A stretch of 55,904 nt of DNA from Planctomycetota bacterium (GTDB taxonomy: Bacteria; Planctomycetota; UBA1135; GCA-002686595): assembly GCA_014238415.1 (NCBI GenBank), contig JABABA010000026.1, positions 1 through 55,904 of the forward strand, written 5' to 3'. A model generated the notes under the pieces. The model was not told the origin of the DNA, ran no database searches, and saw only the letters and a program-made list of their open reading frames with translations. How positions within the stretch are numbered: the first letter of the stretch is position 1; each line of letters begins with the position of its first letter. The position numbers and the translations under genes are program-made. Positions 1 to 8,805 of the stretch are shown here, piece by piece.

Positions 1-2
1 GC

Positions 3-2162
3 AGCGTTGCTCCAGGGCCTGTACCTGTTGAAGCCAGACTAGATCTTCCATTGGCTGCGCGTCTGCTGGGGACCTATATCGAGAAAGAAGTCCAGAACCA
101 GAACCTCTTCTCTTTCAGCCAGTCGATCCAACTAGGCTATGACGCCGGTCTGATTCAGGACCAGACCTATGAATTCGTAATGGCCAACGCGCGCAAGCTA
201 AACGACACGGTTCAACCTGAGCGCGATCGGCTGTTTGGTTACTTTGGTCTGCGCACCGTGTACGACCGTTACCTGCTCAAGCATCCTGAAACACGCAAGG
301 TACTGGAGACTCCCCAGTACTTCTTCATGCGAGTAGCCTGCGGCCTGGCAGATACCCCAGGCGATGCGCGAGACTTCTATGCCCTGATCTCCTCTCTGAG
401 GTATCTGCCTTCGTCTCCGACCCTGTTCAACTCAGGAACGCGCCACACTCAGTTGAGTTCTTGCTACCTGCTCGACTCACCAGAAGATGACTTGAAGTCA
501 ATCTATGATCGCTACCAGGACATCGCCCAATTATCCAAATTCGCGGGCGGCATCGGCGTCTCCTGGTCACGGGTGCGCAGCCGAGGCTCTTTGATCCGCG
601 GTACCAACGGCGAGTCAAATGGCATCGTGCCCTGGCTGAAAACCCTTGATTCCTCGGTGGCTGCAGTTAACCAGGGCGGACGACGCAAAGGTGCCGCCTG
701 TGTCTATCTGGAGACCTGGCACGCGGACATCGAAGAGTTTCTCGAATTGCGCGACAACACCGGGGACGAGGCGCGCCGTACCCATAACCTGAACCTCGCC
801 AACTGGGTACCGGACCTGTTCATGGAGCGTGTTGAAGCGGACGAGGACTGGTCGCTCTTCGATCCCAAGACCCTGCCCCAGCTGACGGACACCTTCGGAG
901 ATGCCTTCCGCGAAACGTACCTGCAGGCAGAGAAGGACGGCCTGGCCGTGCGATCGCTCAAGGCCCGCAAGCTATACGCACGCATGATGCGCACCTTGGC
1001 CCAGACCGGCAACGGCTGGATGACTTTCAAGGACTCAAGCAACCTGAAGTGCAACCAGACCGCTACCGAAGGCGACACAGTACACCTATCGAATCTGTGT
1101 ACTGAGATTCTCGAGGTCACACAGAAAGACGAGACAGCGGTTTGCAACCTGGGCTCGGTGAACCTGGGCAAGCTGGTACTCAACCGTGATGGAGTGACAA
1201 GCTTTGACTTCGATGCCCTTGGCAAGATCGTTCGCACGGCCGTACGCTACCTAGACCGGGTGATAGACGTCAATTTCTACCCCACCCCCGAATCCGCTGG
1301 ATCCAACAGCCGTTGGAGACCGATTGGGCTCGGTTGCATGGGCCTGCAGGATGTCTTCTTTCAGATGCGCCTTCCCTTCGATTCAGAAGAGGCGCTGACA
1401 CTCTCTACCCTCATCCAAGAACACATCTATCTGAATGCCATGCGCACATCCTGCGAGTTGGCCAAGGAAAATGGTCCACACAAGGCATTCAATGAAACCC
1501 GCGCCGCAAGGGGTGACCTGCAGTTCGATCTGTGGGACATCAAGCCGACCCTCAAAGACGAATGGGAGACCCTCAAGAAAGAGATTGCTGAATTTGGCCT
1601 ACGGAACTCCCTCACAGTCGCAATCGCCCCAACAGCGACAATAGCCACCATCGCGGGTTGCTATGAATGCATCGAGCCGCAGGTTTCCAACCTCTTCAAG
1701 CGCGAAACCCTCTCGGGAGATTTTGTGCAGGTAAACAACTACCTTGTGGATGACCTCAAGCAGCGTGGGTTGTGGGACGTGGAAATGCGTTCGCGGATCA
1801 AGCAGGCCGAGGGCTCGATTTCTGAAATCGACAAATTGCCTGAGGAATTGCGGACCCTCTACCGCACAGCATGGGAGCTGCCCCAGAAATCCCTGATCAA
1901 CCTCGCGGCTGCACGGGGCCCCTACATCGATCAGAGCCAGTCCCTCAATCTGTTCATGGCATCACCAACCATCGGCAAGCTCTCGTCCATGTACGCCTAC
2001 GCCTGGCGCACGGGACTCAAGACTACCTATTACCTGCGCTCACGCCCGGCTACCCGCATCCGTCAAACCACCGCTGCGTCCAGCCCTCAAGCTGAAGTCA
2101 ATGACAGCGATGCGGTGACCTGCTCACTTGAAAACCCCGAAAGCTGCGAAGCCTGCCAGTAG
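3..2162 (+). CDS. nrdA: Ribonucleoside-diphosphate reductase, class Ia large (alpha) subunit, 5'-truncated
   Basis: Catalytic subunit that reduces ribonucleotides to deoxyribonucleotides for DNA synthesis. The frame is open to the left edge, so the N-terminus, including any ATP-cone, lies outside the window; the TTG at 51 is internal, because the leucine-rich stretch there aligns with the 'LAARL' segment well inside E. coli NrdA. Counting from the TTG at 51, the three active-site cysteines are visible: Cys138 (SSCYL), Cys350 with Asn348 and Glu352 (NLCTE) and Cys365 (CNLGSVNLG). The Tyr-Tyr radical-relay pair (TTYYLRS) and the C-terminal redox pair (ESCEACQ) are present. The tail resembles eukaryotic-type R1 (CSLEN...CxxC) more than the enterobacterial CX4C. 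nrdB follows after 37 bp, so the two are probably an operon. Confidence 0.96.
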   Translation, partial: SVAPGPVPVEARLDLPLAARLLGTYIEKEVQNQNLFSFSQSIQLGYDAGLIQDQTYEFVMANARKLNDTVQPERDRLFGYFGLRTVYDRYLLKHPETRKVLETPQYFFMRVACGLADTPGDARDFYALISSLRYLPSSPTLFNSGTRHTQLSSCYLLDSPEDDLKSIYDRYQDIAQLSKFAGGIGVSWSRVRSRGSLIRGTNGESNGIVPWLKTLDSSVAAVNQGGRRKGAACVYLETWHADIEEFLELRDNTGDEARRTHNLNLANWVPDLFMERVEADEDWSLFDPKTLPQLTDTFGDAFRETYLQAEKDGLAVRSLKARKLYARMMRTLAQTGNGWMTFKDSSNLKCNQTATEGDTVHLSNLCTEILEVTQKDETAVCNLGSVNLGKLVLNRDGVTSFDFDALGKIVRTAVRYLDRVIDVNFYPTPESAGSNSRWRPIGLGCMGLQDVFFQMRLPFDSEEALTLSTLIQEHIYLNAMRTSCELAKENGPHKAFNETRAARGDLQFDLWDIKPTLKDEWETLKKEIAEFGLRNSLTVAIAPTATIATIAGCYECIEPQVSNLFKRETLSGDFVQVNNYLVDDLKQRGLWDVEMRSRIKQAEGSISEIDKLPEELRTLYRTAWELPQKSLINLAAARGPYIDQSQSLNLFMASPTIGKLSSMYAYAWRTGLKTTYYLRSRPATRIRQTTAASSPQAEVNDSDAVTCSLENPESCEACQ

Positions 2163-2199
2163 CGTTCTTGTTAGACCCCCTACCTCGCCCTTTAGCCAC

Positions 2200-3207
2200 A
2201 TGACCAGCAGAATTCTCGATCCCGGCTTCAATCTTACTTTGCGTCCGATGAAATACCCGATCTTCTATGACATGTACCGGGACGCGATCAAGAACACCTG
2301 GACTGTGGAGGAGGTGGATTTTTCCACGGATGTAGTGGATCTGGACCAGCGGCTCCTGCCCGCAGAGCGGCACCTTATTCACCGACTGGTTGCCTTCTTT
2401 GCTACGGGAGATGCAATCGTCTCCAACAACTTGGTGCTGTCCCTCTACAAGCACATCAACTCTCCCGAAGCGCGCATGTACCTGTCCCGGCAACTCTATG
2501 AAGAAGCCCTGCACGTACAGTTCTACCTGACCCTGTTGGACACCTACATCCCAGATCACAAGGAACGGGAAGAGGCGTTCGACGCGATCAACAGAATCCC
2601 CTCAATCAAGGCCAAGGCCGACTTCTGCTTCAAATGGATCGATTCGGTGGCTGATCTGGATGCCACAGATTCACCACAGAAGCGCCAACAGTTCATGCTG
2701 AATTTGGTGTGCTTCGCCTGCTGCATCGAGGGCCTGTTTTTCTTCGCAGCCTTTGCTTATGTCTACTTCTTGCGCTCCAAGGGACTATTGAACGGTCTGG
2801 CCGCGGGCACCAACTGGGTCTTCCGAGACGAAAGCTGTCACATGTCTTTTGCCCTTGAAGTGGTGCAACTGACACGCGAAGAGTACCCCGATCTCTGGAA
2901 CGAAGACATCGAAACCAAGATCATTGGCATGCTTGAAGAAGCGGTAGAGTGCGAAATGCAGTTCGCCGAAGACTTGTTGGAGAACGGCGTCCCGGGCCTC
3001 TCATTGAAGGACATGCGCACGTACCTGGAGTTCGTAGCTGACCAGCGCCTCAATAACCTGGGTATGGAAGTGCGCTACGGTTCCAAGAACCCTTTCGATT
3101 TCATGGACCTGCAGGATGTGCAAGAGTTGTCGAATTTCTTCGAGCGAAAGGTCTCGGCTTATCAAGTGGCCGTAGGTGGTGAAGTAGCCTTCGGCGAGGA
3201 ATTCTAG
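2200..3207 (+). CDS. nrdB: Ribonucleoside-diphosphate reductase, class Ia small (beta) subunit
   Basis: Ferritin-like subunit of 335 aa that holds the diiron-tyrosyl radical and passes it to NrdA. Every expected ligand is visible: Asp71 (ATGDAIV), Glu102 and His105 (EEALH), Glu177 (CIEGLFF), Glu211 and His214 (RDESCH). Tyr109, four residues after His105, is the radical tyrosine, which points to an ordinary class Ia enzyme and not a tyrosine-less class Ic enzyme. The C-terminus (GEVAFGEEF) would dock onto NrdA. I chose the ATG at 2200; the frame extends back to 2128, but that part overlaps nrdA and is not NrdB-like. No strong Shine-Dalgarno sequence is present, so translation may depend on nrdA. 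Confidence 0.96.
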   Translation: MTSRILDPGFNLTLRPMKYPIFYDMYRDAIKNTWTVEEVDFSTDVVDLDQRLLPAERHLIHRLVAFFATGDAIVSNNLVLSLYKHINSPEARMYLSRQLYEEALHVQFYLTLLDTYIPDHKEREEAFDAINRIPSIKAKADFCFKWIDSVADLDATDSPQKRQQFMLNLVCFACCIEGLFFFAAFAYVYFLRSKGLLNGLAAGTNWVFRDESCHMSFALEVVQLTREEYPDLWNEDIETKIIGMLEEAVECEMQFAEDLLENGVPGLSLKDMRTYLEFVADQRLNNLGMEVRYGSKNPFDFMDLQDVQELSNFFERKVSAYQVAVGGEVAFGEEF

Positions 3208-3371
3208 AGTCGCTGGTGAGCTCTACCCAAAAAGGTAAGGCGCCTGCACTTCCATCTTTGCTGCGCCCTACCGATCCCCGGGCTAACAGAGCGCCTCGTT
3301 GACTCTGTGTCCATGGTTCTGCATTCGTCCCATTATCCCCGTCCCCAGGATTTGTGGTAGAACACAGGATC

Positions 3372-4967
3372 ATGAGAACTGACGCGCCGCCCCTAGCTAC
3401 TGAACCCCGCTGCATCGGTCGGGGCAGGTCCGGAGTTGTCTTTCTGCTGGAATCCGAAAAGGGGCCCAAGATCGCCCGCAAGGTCTTTGACTCGGGCATG
3501 CTTACTCGAGTGGTCCAGTACCTTTTCCTGGGAGCAGGAAACCCCTACGCCTGGAGCGAGCATGCGATGCGCGGCGCTCTCCTGCGTCGCAGAATACTGG
3601 CTGAACTCGTACCCATGGCGCTCAACGGGCGCATGCATGTGGCCCGGGCCCTGGGCCATGGTTGGGACGAAGACCGCGCCGCCATGACCCTGGATACTGA
3701 ATACATCGATGGTGCGCACCCGGCCTTGCACCACCCCCTCAGCCAAAGCGGCAAACAGGACACAGACGAGCTACGCCACGATTTGCTGCCACAACTACAA
3801 GGACTTTTGCGTGAGACTGGTTTCGATGGGATGCTATGGCAAGCAGGGCTCGGCAATCCAGTGGCTTTTGCGAACTTCGTGTTGCGCAAGGATGCCAGCG
3901 GAGCAACCCATTGGTATTGGGTTGACCTTGAGTCGGGAGTACCCGCACTTTTTCCAGCCCGAATTGGAATCTTGATGGGCACCTATCTGCCGCTTTGCTT
4001 CAAGTACCGGGCGCCACTCTTTGACCACACGGACACCACGCGTCTGACGGCCTGGCTGGCCCGCAACAGTGCGCGCCTCGATACAGCCCGGGGGGCAGGG
4101 ACAGCTGAGCGACTCCTGTCCGATTGCGCAGCCCTTGAGGTTTCAAGCAATGGCTTCTGGCAGCAGACCCGCCTGCAAAAATCAATCGCCAGCCAAGAAG
4201 CAAAAGGGCGCATCAGTCCCACGGAAGCGGAGCTCTACGCCCGAAGACCCGTACGCTGGTGGTCCCGGGAAGCTGTGCGCGGAATGCGCGGCATCATCAC
4301 CCAAACATGGCGCCTTTGGAGGAAAGCTGCAGCTCAATTGCAGCAGGTGCCATGGTTCGTACTCCCCACGCAGGCCTCGTCGTTCATGTTCTCCCAACAG
4401 CGCCGAGAACAGGTCGCCCGCGCCGCGACCTTGCTGCGCGTCGACCAATGGACCTCCCGCGGCAGCCTCTCTCCAGCACATGCACGCGAAATCAGAGCAG
4501 CAATCTACGAAGAAGACTCGTCCGCCTGGCTCTCCGACTTCGCGATGCACCTGGGCATCAAGCCTCTGGTCAAGACCACCAAATGGATCGTCTTCCCCGC
4601 ACTCCTGTTGAACGGAACGGTAAGCGAAACCACCGTAGCCCTGGTAATTCTTGCCGGTGGCTCTCTCGCCCGCAGCCTCTACACCAGCCTTCGCACGCTC
4701 CAGGAGATCTCCCGAGGCGGCCAACCTCCCTGGATTGCATTGGGAGTCGGCGTCGTACCAGTCCTCGGCACTCTGGCCTATCCCGCCCAGATCGCCTGGA
4801 CAGGGCACGGGGGCAAGAACCTTCCAGCCCAATTCCTGCTCTACGATGGACTGACCCTCATTGGTCGCCGGCTTCCCATCTGGGGTGGACGTAACACCCT
4901 GACCGAACAACTCAGCAACCACATGGTCGACCGCATCGTACACAGAAGTACACGGACCAAGGCGTGA
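3372..4967 (+). CDS. Kinase-like fold membrane protein, probable pseudokinase
   Basis: 531-aa protein that I do not recognise as a named family. The N-terminal ~200 residues look like a protein-kinase/aminoglycoside-phosphotransferase fold: a glycine-rich loop (GRGRSGVV, residues 16-23), a candidate nucleotide Lys (ARKVF, Lys37), a catalytic-loop-like Asn168 (FANFVL) and a DFG-equivalent Asp185 (WVDLESG). The usual HxD catalytic Asp before Asn168 is not recognisable, so activity is doubtful. Three hydrophobic, probably membrane-spanning segments follow at roughly 404-420, 421-440 and 454-475. The start is the ATG at 3372; an in-frame GTG lies at 3354. Its stop overlaps the next start by 4 bp (GTGA), so it is probably translationally coupled to the secreted serine hydrolase. 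The kinase-like reading is inference from motifs only. Confidence 0.85.
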   Translation: MRTDAPPLATEPRCIGRGRSGVVFLLESEKGPKIARKVFDSGMLTRVVQYLFLGAGNPYAWSEHAMRGALLRRRILAELVPMALNGRMHVARALGHGWDEDRAAMTLDTEYIDGAHPALHHPLSQSGKQDTDELRHDLLPQLQGLLRETGFDGMLWQAGLGNPVAFANFVLRKDASGATHWYWVDLESGVPALFPARIGILMGTYLPLCFKYRAPLFDHTDTTRLTAWLARNSARLDTARGAGTAERLLSDCAALEVSSNGFWQQTRLQKSIASQEAKGRISPTEAELYARRPVRWWSREAVRGMRGIITQTWRLWRKAAAQLQQVPWFVLPTQASSFMFSQQRREQVARAATLLRVDQWTSRGSLSPAHAREIRAAIYEEDSSAWLSDFAMHLGIKPLVKTTKWIVFPALLLNGTVSETTVALVILAGGSLARSLYTSLRTLQEISRGGQPPWIALGVGVVPVLGTLAYPAQIAWTGHGGKNLPAQFLLYDGLTLIGRRLPIWGGRNTLTEQLSNHMVDRIVHRSTRTKA

Positions 4968-6349
4968 GGACGACCCTCTTCGGAATTGCACTTTGCGTCA
5001 GTGCCGGTATCGGATGTGCGTCGAGTCCCCGAGAAAATTCCATCGTTCCCCCGAACGTGATCGCCCAGGTAGAGGAGTTTGCTGAGGTGCTCTTGGAAGA
5101 AGAAACCACGCCTGGTTTCGTACTCGGGGTTGCCACCCGAGAGGGACGCTGGATTCAGGGGTTTGGCCGGCGTTCCTTCGATGATCCACGGCCACCGGAA
5201 AGCACAACCCTCTTTGAAATCGGTTCGATCAGCAAGGTGTTCACAGCATTGTTGTTGTTGGAAGCCGAAGCCCAGGGCGAAGTGCAACTCGATGATCATC
5301 TGACCAAACACGTACCCGAAGGGATCAACGTTCCCGAGGAAGGTCAGCCAATTCGTCTGGTACACCTCGCCCTGCACGCCTCGGGCCTTCCACGTATGCC
5401 CTTGACCTTCAAGCCAGCGGACCCCAGCAATCCATTCGCTGGATTTTCCCCCGAGCAGCCGTTTGAATGGCTGCAGGCCACAAGGGTCAAGAATCCTCCC
5501 TTGACCCAATATGTCTACAGCAACTTTGCCGTCGGTCTCTTGGGTGAGGTACTGGTGCGAGCTGCGGGAGTCGAAGACTACGACCAACTACTGCAACTAC
5601 GCCTGGCGGAGCCCTTGGGTTTGGATGACACCACAGCCTCGCCCAGCCCAGAGCAACAGACCCGGGTCGCGCAGGCCCATGACACAGCCATGTTCCGGGT
5701 TCCCAGCTGGACCTTTGATGTCTTCGCGGGCGCTGGTGCCATTCGCTCAAACATGGAGGACATGCTGGACTTCGGCCTCAGTCAGATAGATCCAAACCCT
5801 CTTCATGCCGCTGCCCAGGAAGTGCGTTTCAAGCCAGAGGAACCACCTGTGCACATGGCATTGGGCTGGCATGTGAATGCCAAGACTGGAACTCTCTGGC
5901 ACAATGGCCAAACCGGTGGTTACCACTCCATGCTGGCCCTCTCACCTGAGAACGGCATTGTGGTCTGCATACTCTCAAATTCTGCCGATGGATCCTGCGA
6001 ACGGCTTGCAAACGGTTGCTACCAGCTCATGTGCGGAAACGACCCCTCTCCGCCGCTCCAGATCCGACGCAGCGGACATCCCAAGCAGCAGCAGCTCGAA
6101 CAACTCGTAGGGGTCTTCAAGATTGCGCCCATGGCCAGGTTGACCATCACCAGAGAAGATCACCGGGTCTACGCAAAGATGACATTCCAGCAACGCTTAC
6201 GCATCTTCCCCACTGACGATGACGGGCTGCGATACTTCTACCGCGGCATTGATGCGGAAATCAGCTTCGAACAGGATGAATCTGGTCAGATCTCCAGTCT
6301 GACCCTTCACCAGAATGGCCGGGATATGAGAGGGCCGCGAGTCGAATGA
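4964..6349 (+). CDS. Secreted serine hydrolase of the class C beta-lactamase / penicillin-binding fold
   Basis: 461-aa protein of the AmpC/esterase-B/D-aminopeptidase superfamily. The N-terminus is a signal peptide ending near a cysteine (AGIGCASS, Cys18); this is a weak lipobox, so it may be a lipoprotein. Catalytic motifs are in order: SxxK at Ser88-Lys91 (SISK), YxN (VYSNFAVG) and the HxG-type third motif (WHNGQTGGY). The last ~100 residues form an extra beta-rich tail, as in many esterase-type members. Substrate cannot be told from sequence: peptidoglycan peptides, esters and D-amino-acid peptides are all possible, and a resistance role is not implied. GTG start inside the preceding stop; its own stop overlaps the next gene by 4 bp (ATGA), making a three-gene coupled unit. 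Confidence 0.9.
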   Translation: MRTTLFGIALCVSAGIGCASSPRENSIVPPNVIAQVEEFAEVLLEEETTPGFVLGVATREGRWIQGFGRRSFDDPRPPESTTLFEIGSISKVFTALLLLEAEAQGEVQLDDHLTKHVPEGINVPEEGQPIRLVHLALHASGLPRMPLTFKPADPSNPFAGFSPEQPFEWLQATRVKNPPLTQYVYSNFAVGLLGEVLVRAAGVEDYDQLLQLRLAEPLGLDDTTASPSPEQQTRVAQAHDTAMFRVPSWTFDVFAGAGAIRSNMEDMLDFGLSQIDPNPLHAAAQEVRFKPEEPPVHMALGWHVNAKTGTLWHNGQTGGYHSMLALSPENGIVVCILSNSADGSCERLANGCYQLMCGNDPSPPLQIRRSGHPKQQQLEQLVGVFKIAPMARLTITREDHRVYAKMTFQQRLRIFPTDDDGLRYFYRGIDAEISFEQDESGQISSLTLHQNGRDMRGPRVE

Positions 6350-6774
6350 GCACACAAGCACAGAGCGACGAGGGCGTCACCGGTCGGGATGATCTTGATG
6401 GTCTCAGCGATGACGAGACGATCCTGCGCACACCGGAGGAACGGGCCCAACTGGCCCTGAAGGTCGCCCTTGTCTCAGCCGCACTGATCCTGTTCATGGT
6501 CTTCGCCACCTGGTTCTTGCGCCCGGAGGGTCAGATCATGATTGAGCACTGGCCCAACGGCTACACCAAGACCGAGACCACCTACCGCTCCCAAGGACGC
6601 GGGCGCGAGGCCCACGGAGCCTATCGCGCCTGGCACGAGAACGGCCAACTCAAGGCCAAGGGCCAATTTGATGCAGGCTTGAAGGATGGGTCCTGGGTCT
6701 ACTACGGGCCCGACGGAGTTCCAGACAAGAAACTGTCAGGGACCTACCGCGAAGATCAGCGAATTGAGCTCTGA
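6346..6774 (+). CDS. Membrane-anchored MORN/YwqK-like repeat protein
   Basis: 142-aa protein. Residues 1-40 are acidic and cytoplasmic-looking, about 42-63 form one transmembrane helix (LVSAALILFMVFATWFL), and the rest carries two or three repeats of the form 'G.Y..W..NG..K..G.F..G..DG.W..Y...G', typical of MORN/YwqK-like beta-hairpin repeats. Such repeats are often annotated as YwqK-family antitoxins, but the name has little functional meaning here. It overlaps the serine hydrolase by 4 bp and ends 27 bp before the convergent esterase gene. Its place as third member of a coupled unit with a kinase-like and a serine hydrolase protein suggests a shared envelope role; this is inference. Confidence 0.85.
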   Translation: MSTQAQSDEGVTGRDDLDGLSDDETILRTPEERAQLALKVALVSAALILFMVFATWFLRPEGQIMIEHWPNGYTKTETTYRSQGRGREAHGAYRAWHENGQLKAKGQFDAGLKDGSWVYYGPDGVPDKKLSGTYREDQRIEL

Positions 6775-6801
6775 TGCTGGGGAAACGCCGAGCAGCAACC
6801 G

Positions 6802-8769
6802 TCAGTCATCCCACTGATCGGTCCTGAAACTCGAGGCACATAGGCCTGCAGCGTTGAAGAGGCTGGAGGCATCCGCCGCACCCCAGGCAAAACGCACGGC
6901 CATCGGGCTAGGAACGCTTGCGGAGGAGACGATCACCGTGCCGCCCTCAACCCTAGCCTGAGCCGGATGGAACACACGGTCCTCCCCAGCGATGACGAAC
7001 TTGTGACCAGTTGACCCACGCAGTTCCAGACCATCGGCATGGTCAAAGGTGAGTTGCGCCTGCGAGTCCTTGAATACGGAAAAACTCAAGGTCGGACCCG
7101 ACCAAACCAGATCCTGACCATAGTCCTTGGCCAAAGCCAGGAGCGCAAGGCGACGGCCGACCTTGTCCTTGTCTCCTGGGTGTATGTCCGTGGGGTTGCC
7201 AATATCCATGATCACTGCCTGTCCTGTGTGCGGTAGCGAGAGCGTCATGCTCTGAGCTTCGCGCAATCGTGCAGCCTGCCCCGTATCTTCGGCGTAGCCA
7301 AAAGGCGCAATCTGCACCCAGTAGAATGGAAAATCCGCCTGGCCCCAACGGTGACGCCAATCCTGGATCATGCCAGGGAAGAGTCGCTGGTATTGGGCAC
7401 TGCGACCCACATTGGATTCGCCCTGATACCAGATCACGCCACGCATGGCGAAAGGGATCAATGGCTCGATCATTCCGTTGGAAAGAGCCGAGGGCGTGTT
7501 CTGGGTAAACCAGTCGCTACGGGGGAAAGGCTCCAGGTCCTTGGCCTCAGCACCAGGTCGGGCAGCCCAGGTACCGTTGAGAATGACACGCTGGTCCAGT
7601 TCAGGGCAGCGAAGTTCTATGGTTCCAGGTCCGCTAGAAGTCCAACCAATTGTCCCTGCACCACCCGTATCCACAACCATCACAGCCAGCACATTTGTGC
7701 CCGGTACCATTGTTGCTGCGGGAACTGCGTACTCCCGCGCAGTGAGGTACTTGCCCATCTCACGCACAGAGCCCACCTCGATACCATTGATCCAGGTCAC
7801 GTCCATATCATCCATGGCACCAGGAGCCAGCACGAGGTCCTTGCCAGCCCAGTTGGGTGGCACCTCGAAGCCACGCCGAAACCACACACAGCCATCAAAG
7901 CTGCCAAGGCCCATGTTCACGAACTGCGTGGGCACATCCACGTTGTCCCAACCATCTGGATCCCCGCCAGCGCGGTTCCAGCCAGCAGCCAGACCTGGAT
8001 CCTGCTTGAAGAGTTCATTCCACCAGCTGGACTCCAGACTCTTGGCGTTATCCACTAGCGAATGACCCGCCCGGCGGGCCGCCACAAGATCGAGAGCTGA
8101 ATCGAATTCACCACCCACACGCAATGCCGCTTCGCTCGTCCAGGCTTCAACGACCGTACCACCCCAAGCGGTCATCACCAGACCGATGGGCATGTCCGGC
8201 AGGGCTTGGGCCAGTTCACGACCAAAGTGAAAACCAACGGCACTGAAATCCGCCGCGGCGGCAGGAGTACAAAGGCCCCAGGAAATACTGGCATCACCCT
8301 TGGCAGTATCAGAAAAGGCCTTCCCGACCGTGCACAGGCGAAGTTGAGGTTCATCAATAGAATTGATAGTGGCTGTGGCATCAGCAAACCAAGAGAGGTG
8401 CCACTCCATGTTCGACTGCCCAGAGCAGATCCAGACCTCGCCTACCATCACATCCTCAAGGGTAATGGTCTTGCCCGCAGTGACACTCAGGGTGTAGGGG
8501 CCACCCGCCTTGGGGGTGCTCAGGTCCGCACGCCAGGCGCCCTCACCATCCGCCTTGGCCAACACGGCTTCCGCACTCCAAGAGGGTTTCACACTCACCT
8601 CTGCACCCGCTGCAGCCCAACCCCAAATCGGAGCCGTGGTTTCACGTTGGAGCACCATGTGATCGGCAAACATTCCGGACAGACGCAGGTCCTGGGAAGG
8701 ACTTGCACAGAGCGGGGAGACAAGCAGGATTGGAAGAAGGAGGCGTACCATGACCACCAGTCTAACCAT
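6802..8769 (-). CDS. Sialate O-acetylesterase family protein (SGNH hydrolase), secreted
   Basis: 655-aa exported enzyme of the family that removes acetyl esters from sialic acid or other carbohydrates. A signal peptide (VRLLLPILLVSPLCA) is followed by a beta-sandwich region, then SGNH block I with the nucleophile (GQSNMEW, Ser119), an inserted galactose-binding-like jelly roll near residues 240-390, the family signature GVIWYQGESN, and the Asp/His block (DIHPGDKDKVG). Start at 8769; Met7 (8751) would give a cleaner signal peptide. It is the last gene of a minus-strand series, 36 bp after the 1737-aa gene, so it is probably co-transcribed for extracellular glycan use. The substrate cannot be deduced. 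Confidence 0.92.
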   Translation of the reverse strand: MVRLVVMVRLLLPILLVSPLCASPSQDLRLSGMFADHMVLQRETTAPIWGWAAAGAEVSVKPSWSAEAVLAKADGEGAWRADLSTPKAGGPYTLSVTAGKTITLEDVMVGEVWICSGQSNMEWHLSWFADATATINSIDEPQLRLCTVGKAFSDTAKGDASISWGLCTPAAAADFSAVGFHFGRELAQALPDMPIGLVMTAWGGTVVEAWTSEAALRVGGEFDSALDLVAARRAGHSLVDNAKSLESSWWNELFKQDPGLAAGWNRAGGDPDGWDNVDVPTQFVNMGLGSFDGCVWFRRGFEVPPNWAGKDLVLAPGAMDDMDVTWINGIEVGSVREMGKYLTAREYAVPAATMVPGTNVLAVMVVDTGGAGTIGWTSSGPGTIELRCPELDQRVILNGTWAARPGAEAKDLEPFPRSDWFTQNTPSALSNGMIEPLIPFAMRGVIWYQGESNVGRSAQYQRLFPGMIQDWRHRWGQADFPFYWVQIAPFGYAEDTGQAARLREAQSMTLSLPHTGQAVIMDIGNPTDIHPGDKDKVGRRLALLALAKDYGQDLVWSGPTLSFSVFKDSQAQLTFDHADGLELRGSTGHKFVIAGEDRVFHPAQARVEGGTVIVSSASVPSPMAVRFAWGAADASSLFNAAGLCASSFRTDQWDD

Positions 8770-8805
8770 TCTGCTGAGTCTTAGGAGTTCTCCTTGGACC
8801 AGGAG

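Noticed and set aside
4182..4991. 269-aa minus-strand open frame
   Set aside because: Antisense to the kinase-like gene, which has motif-bearing sequence and coupled overlaps with its neighbours.
4964..6349. Antibiotic-resistance beta-lactamase
   Set aside because: The fold is right, but the family mostly holds esterases and peptidases, and nothing here points to beta-lactam hydrolysis.
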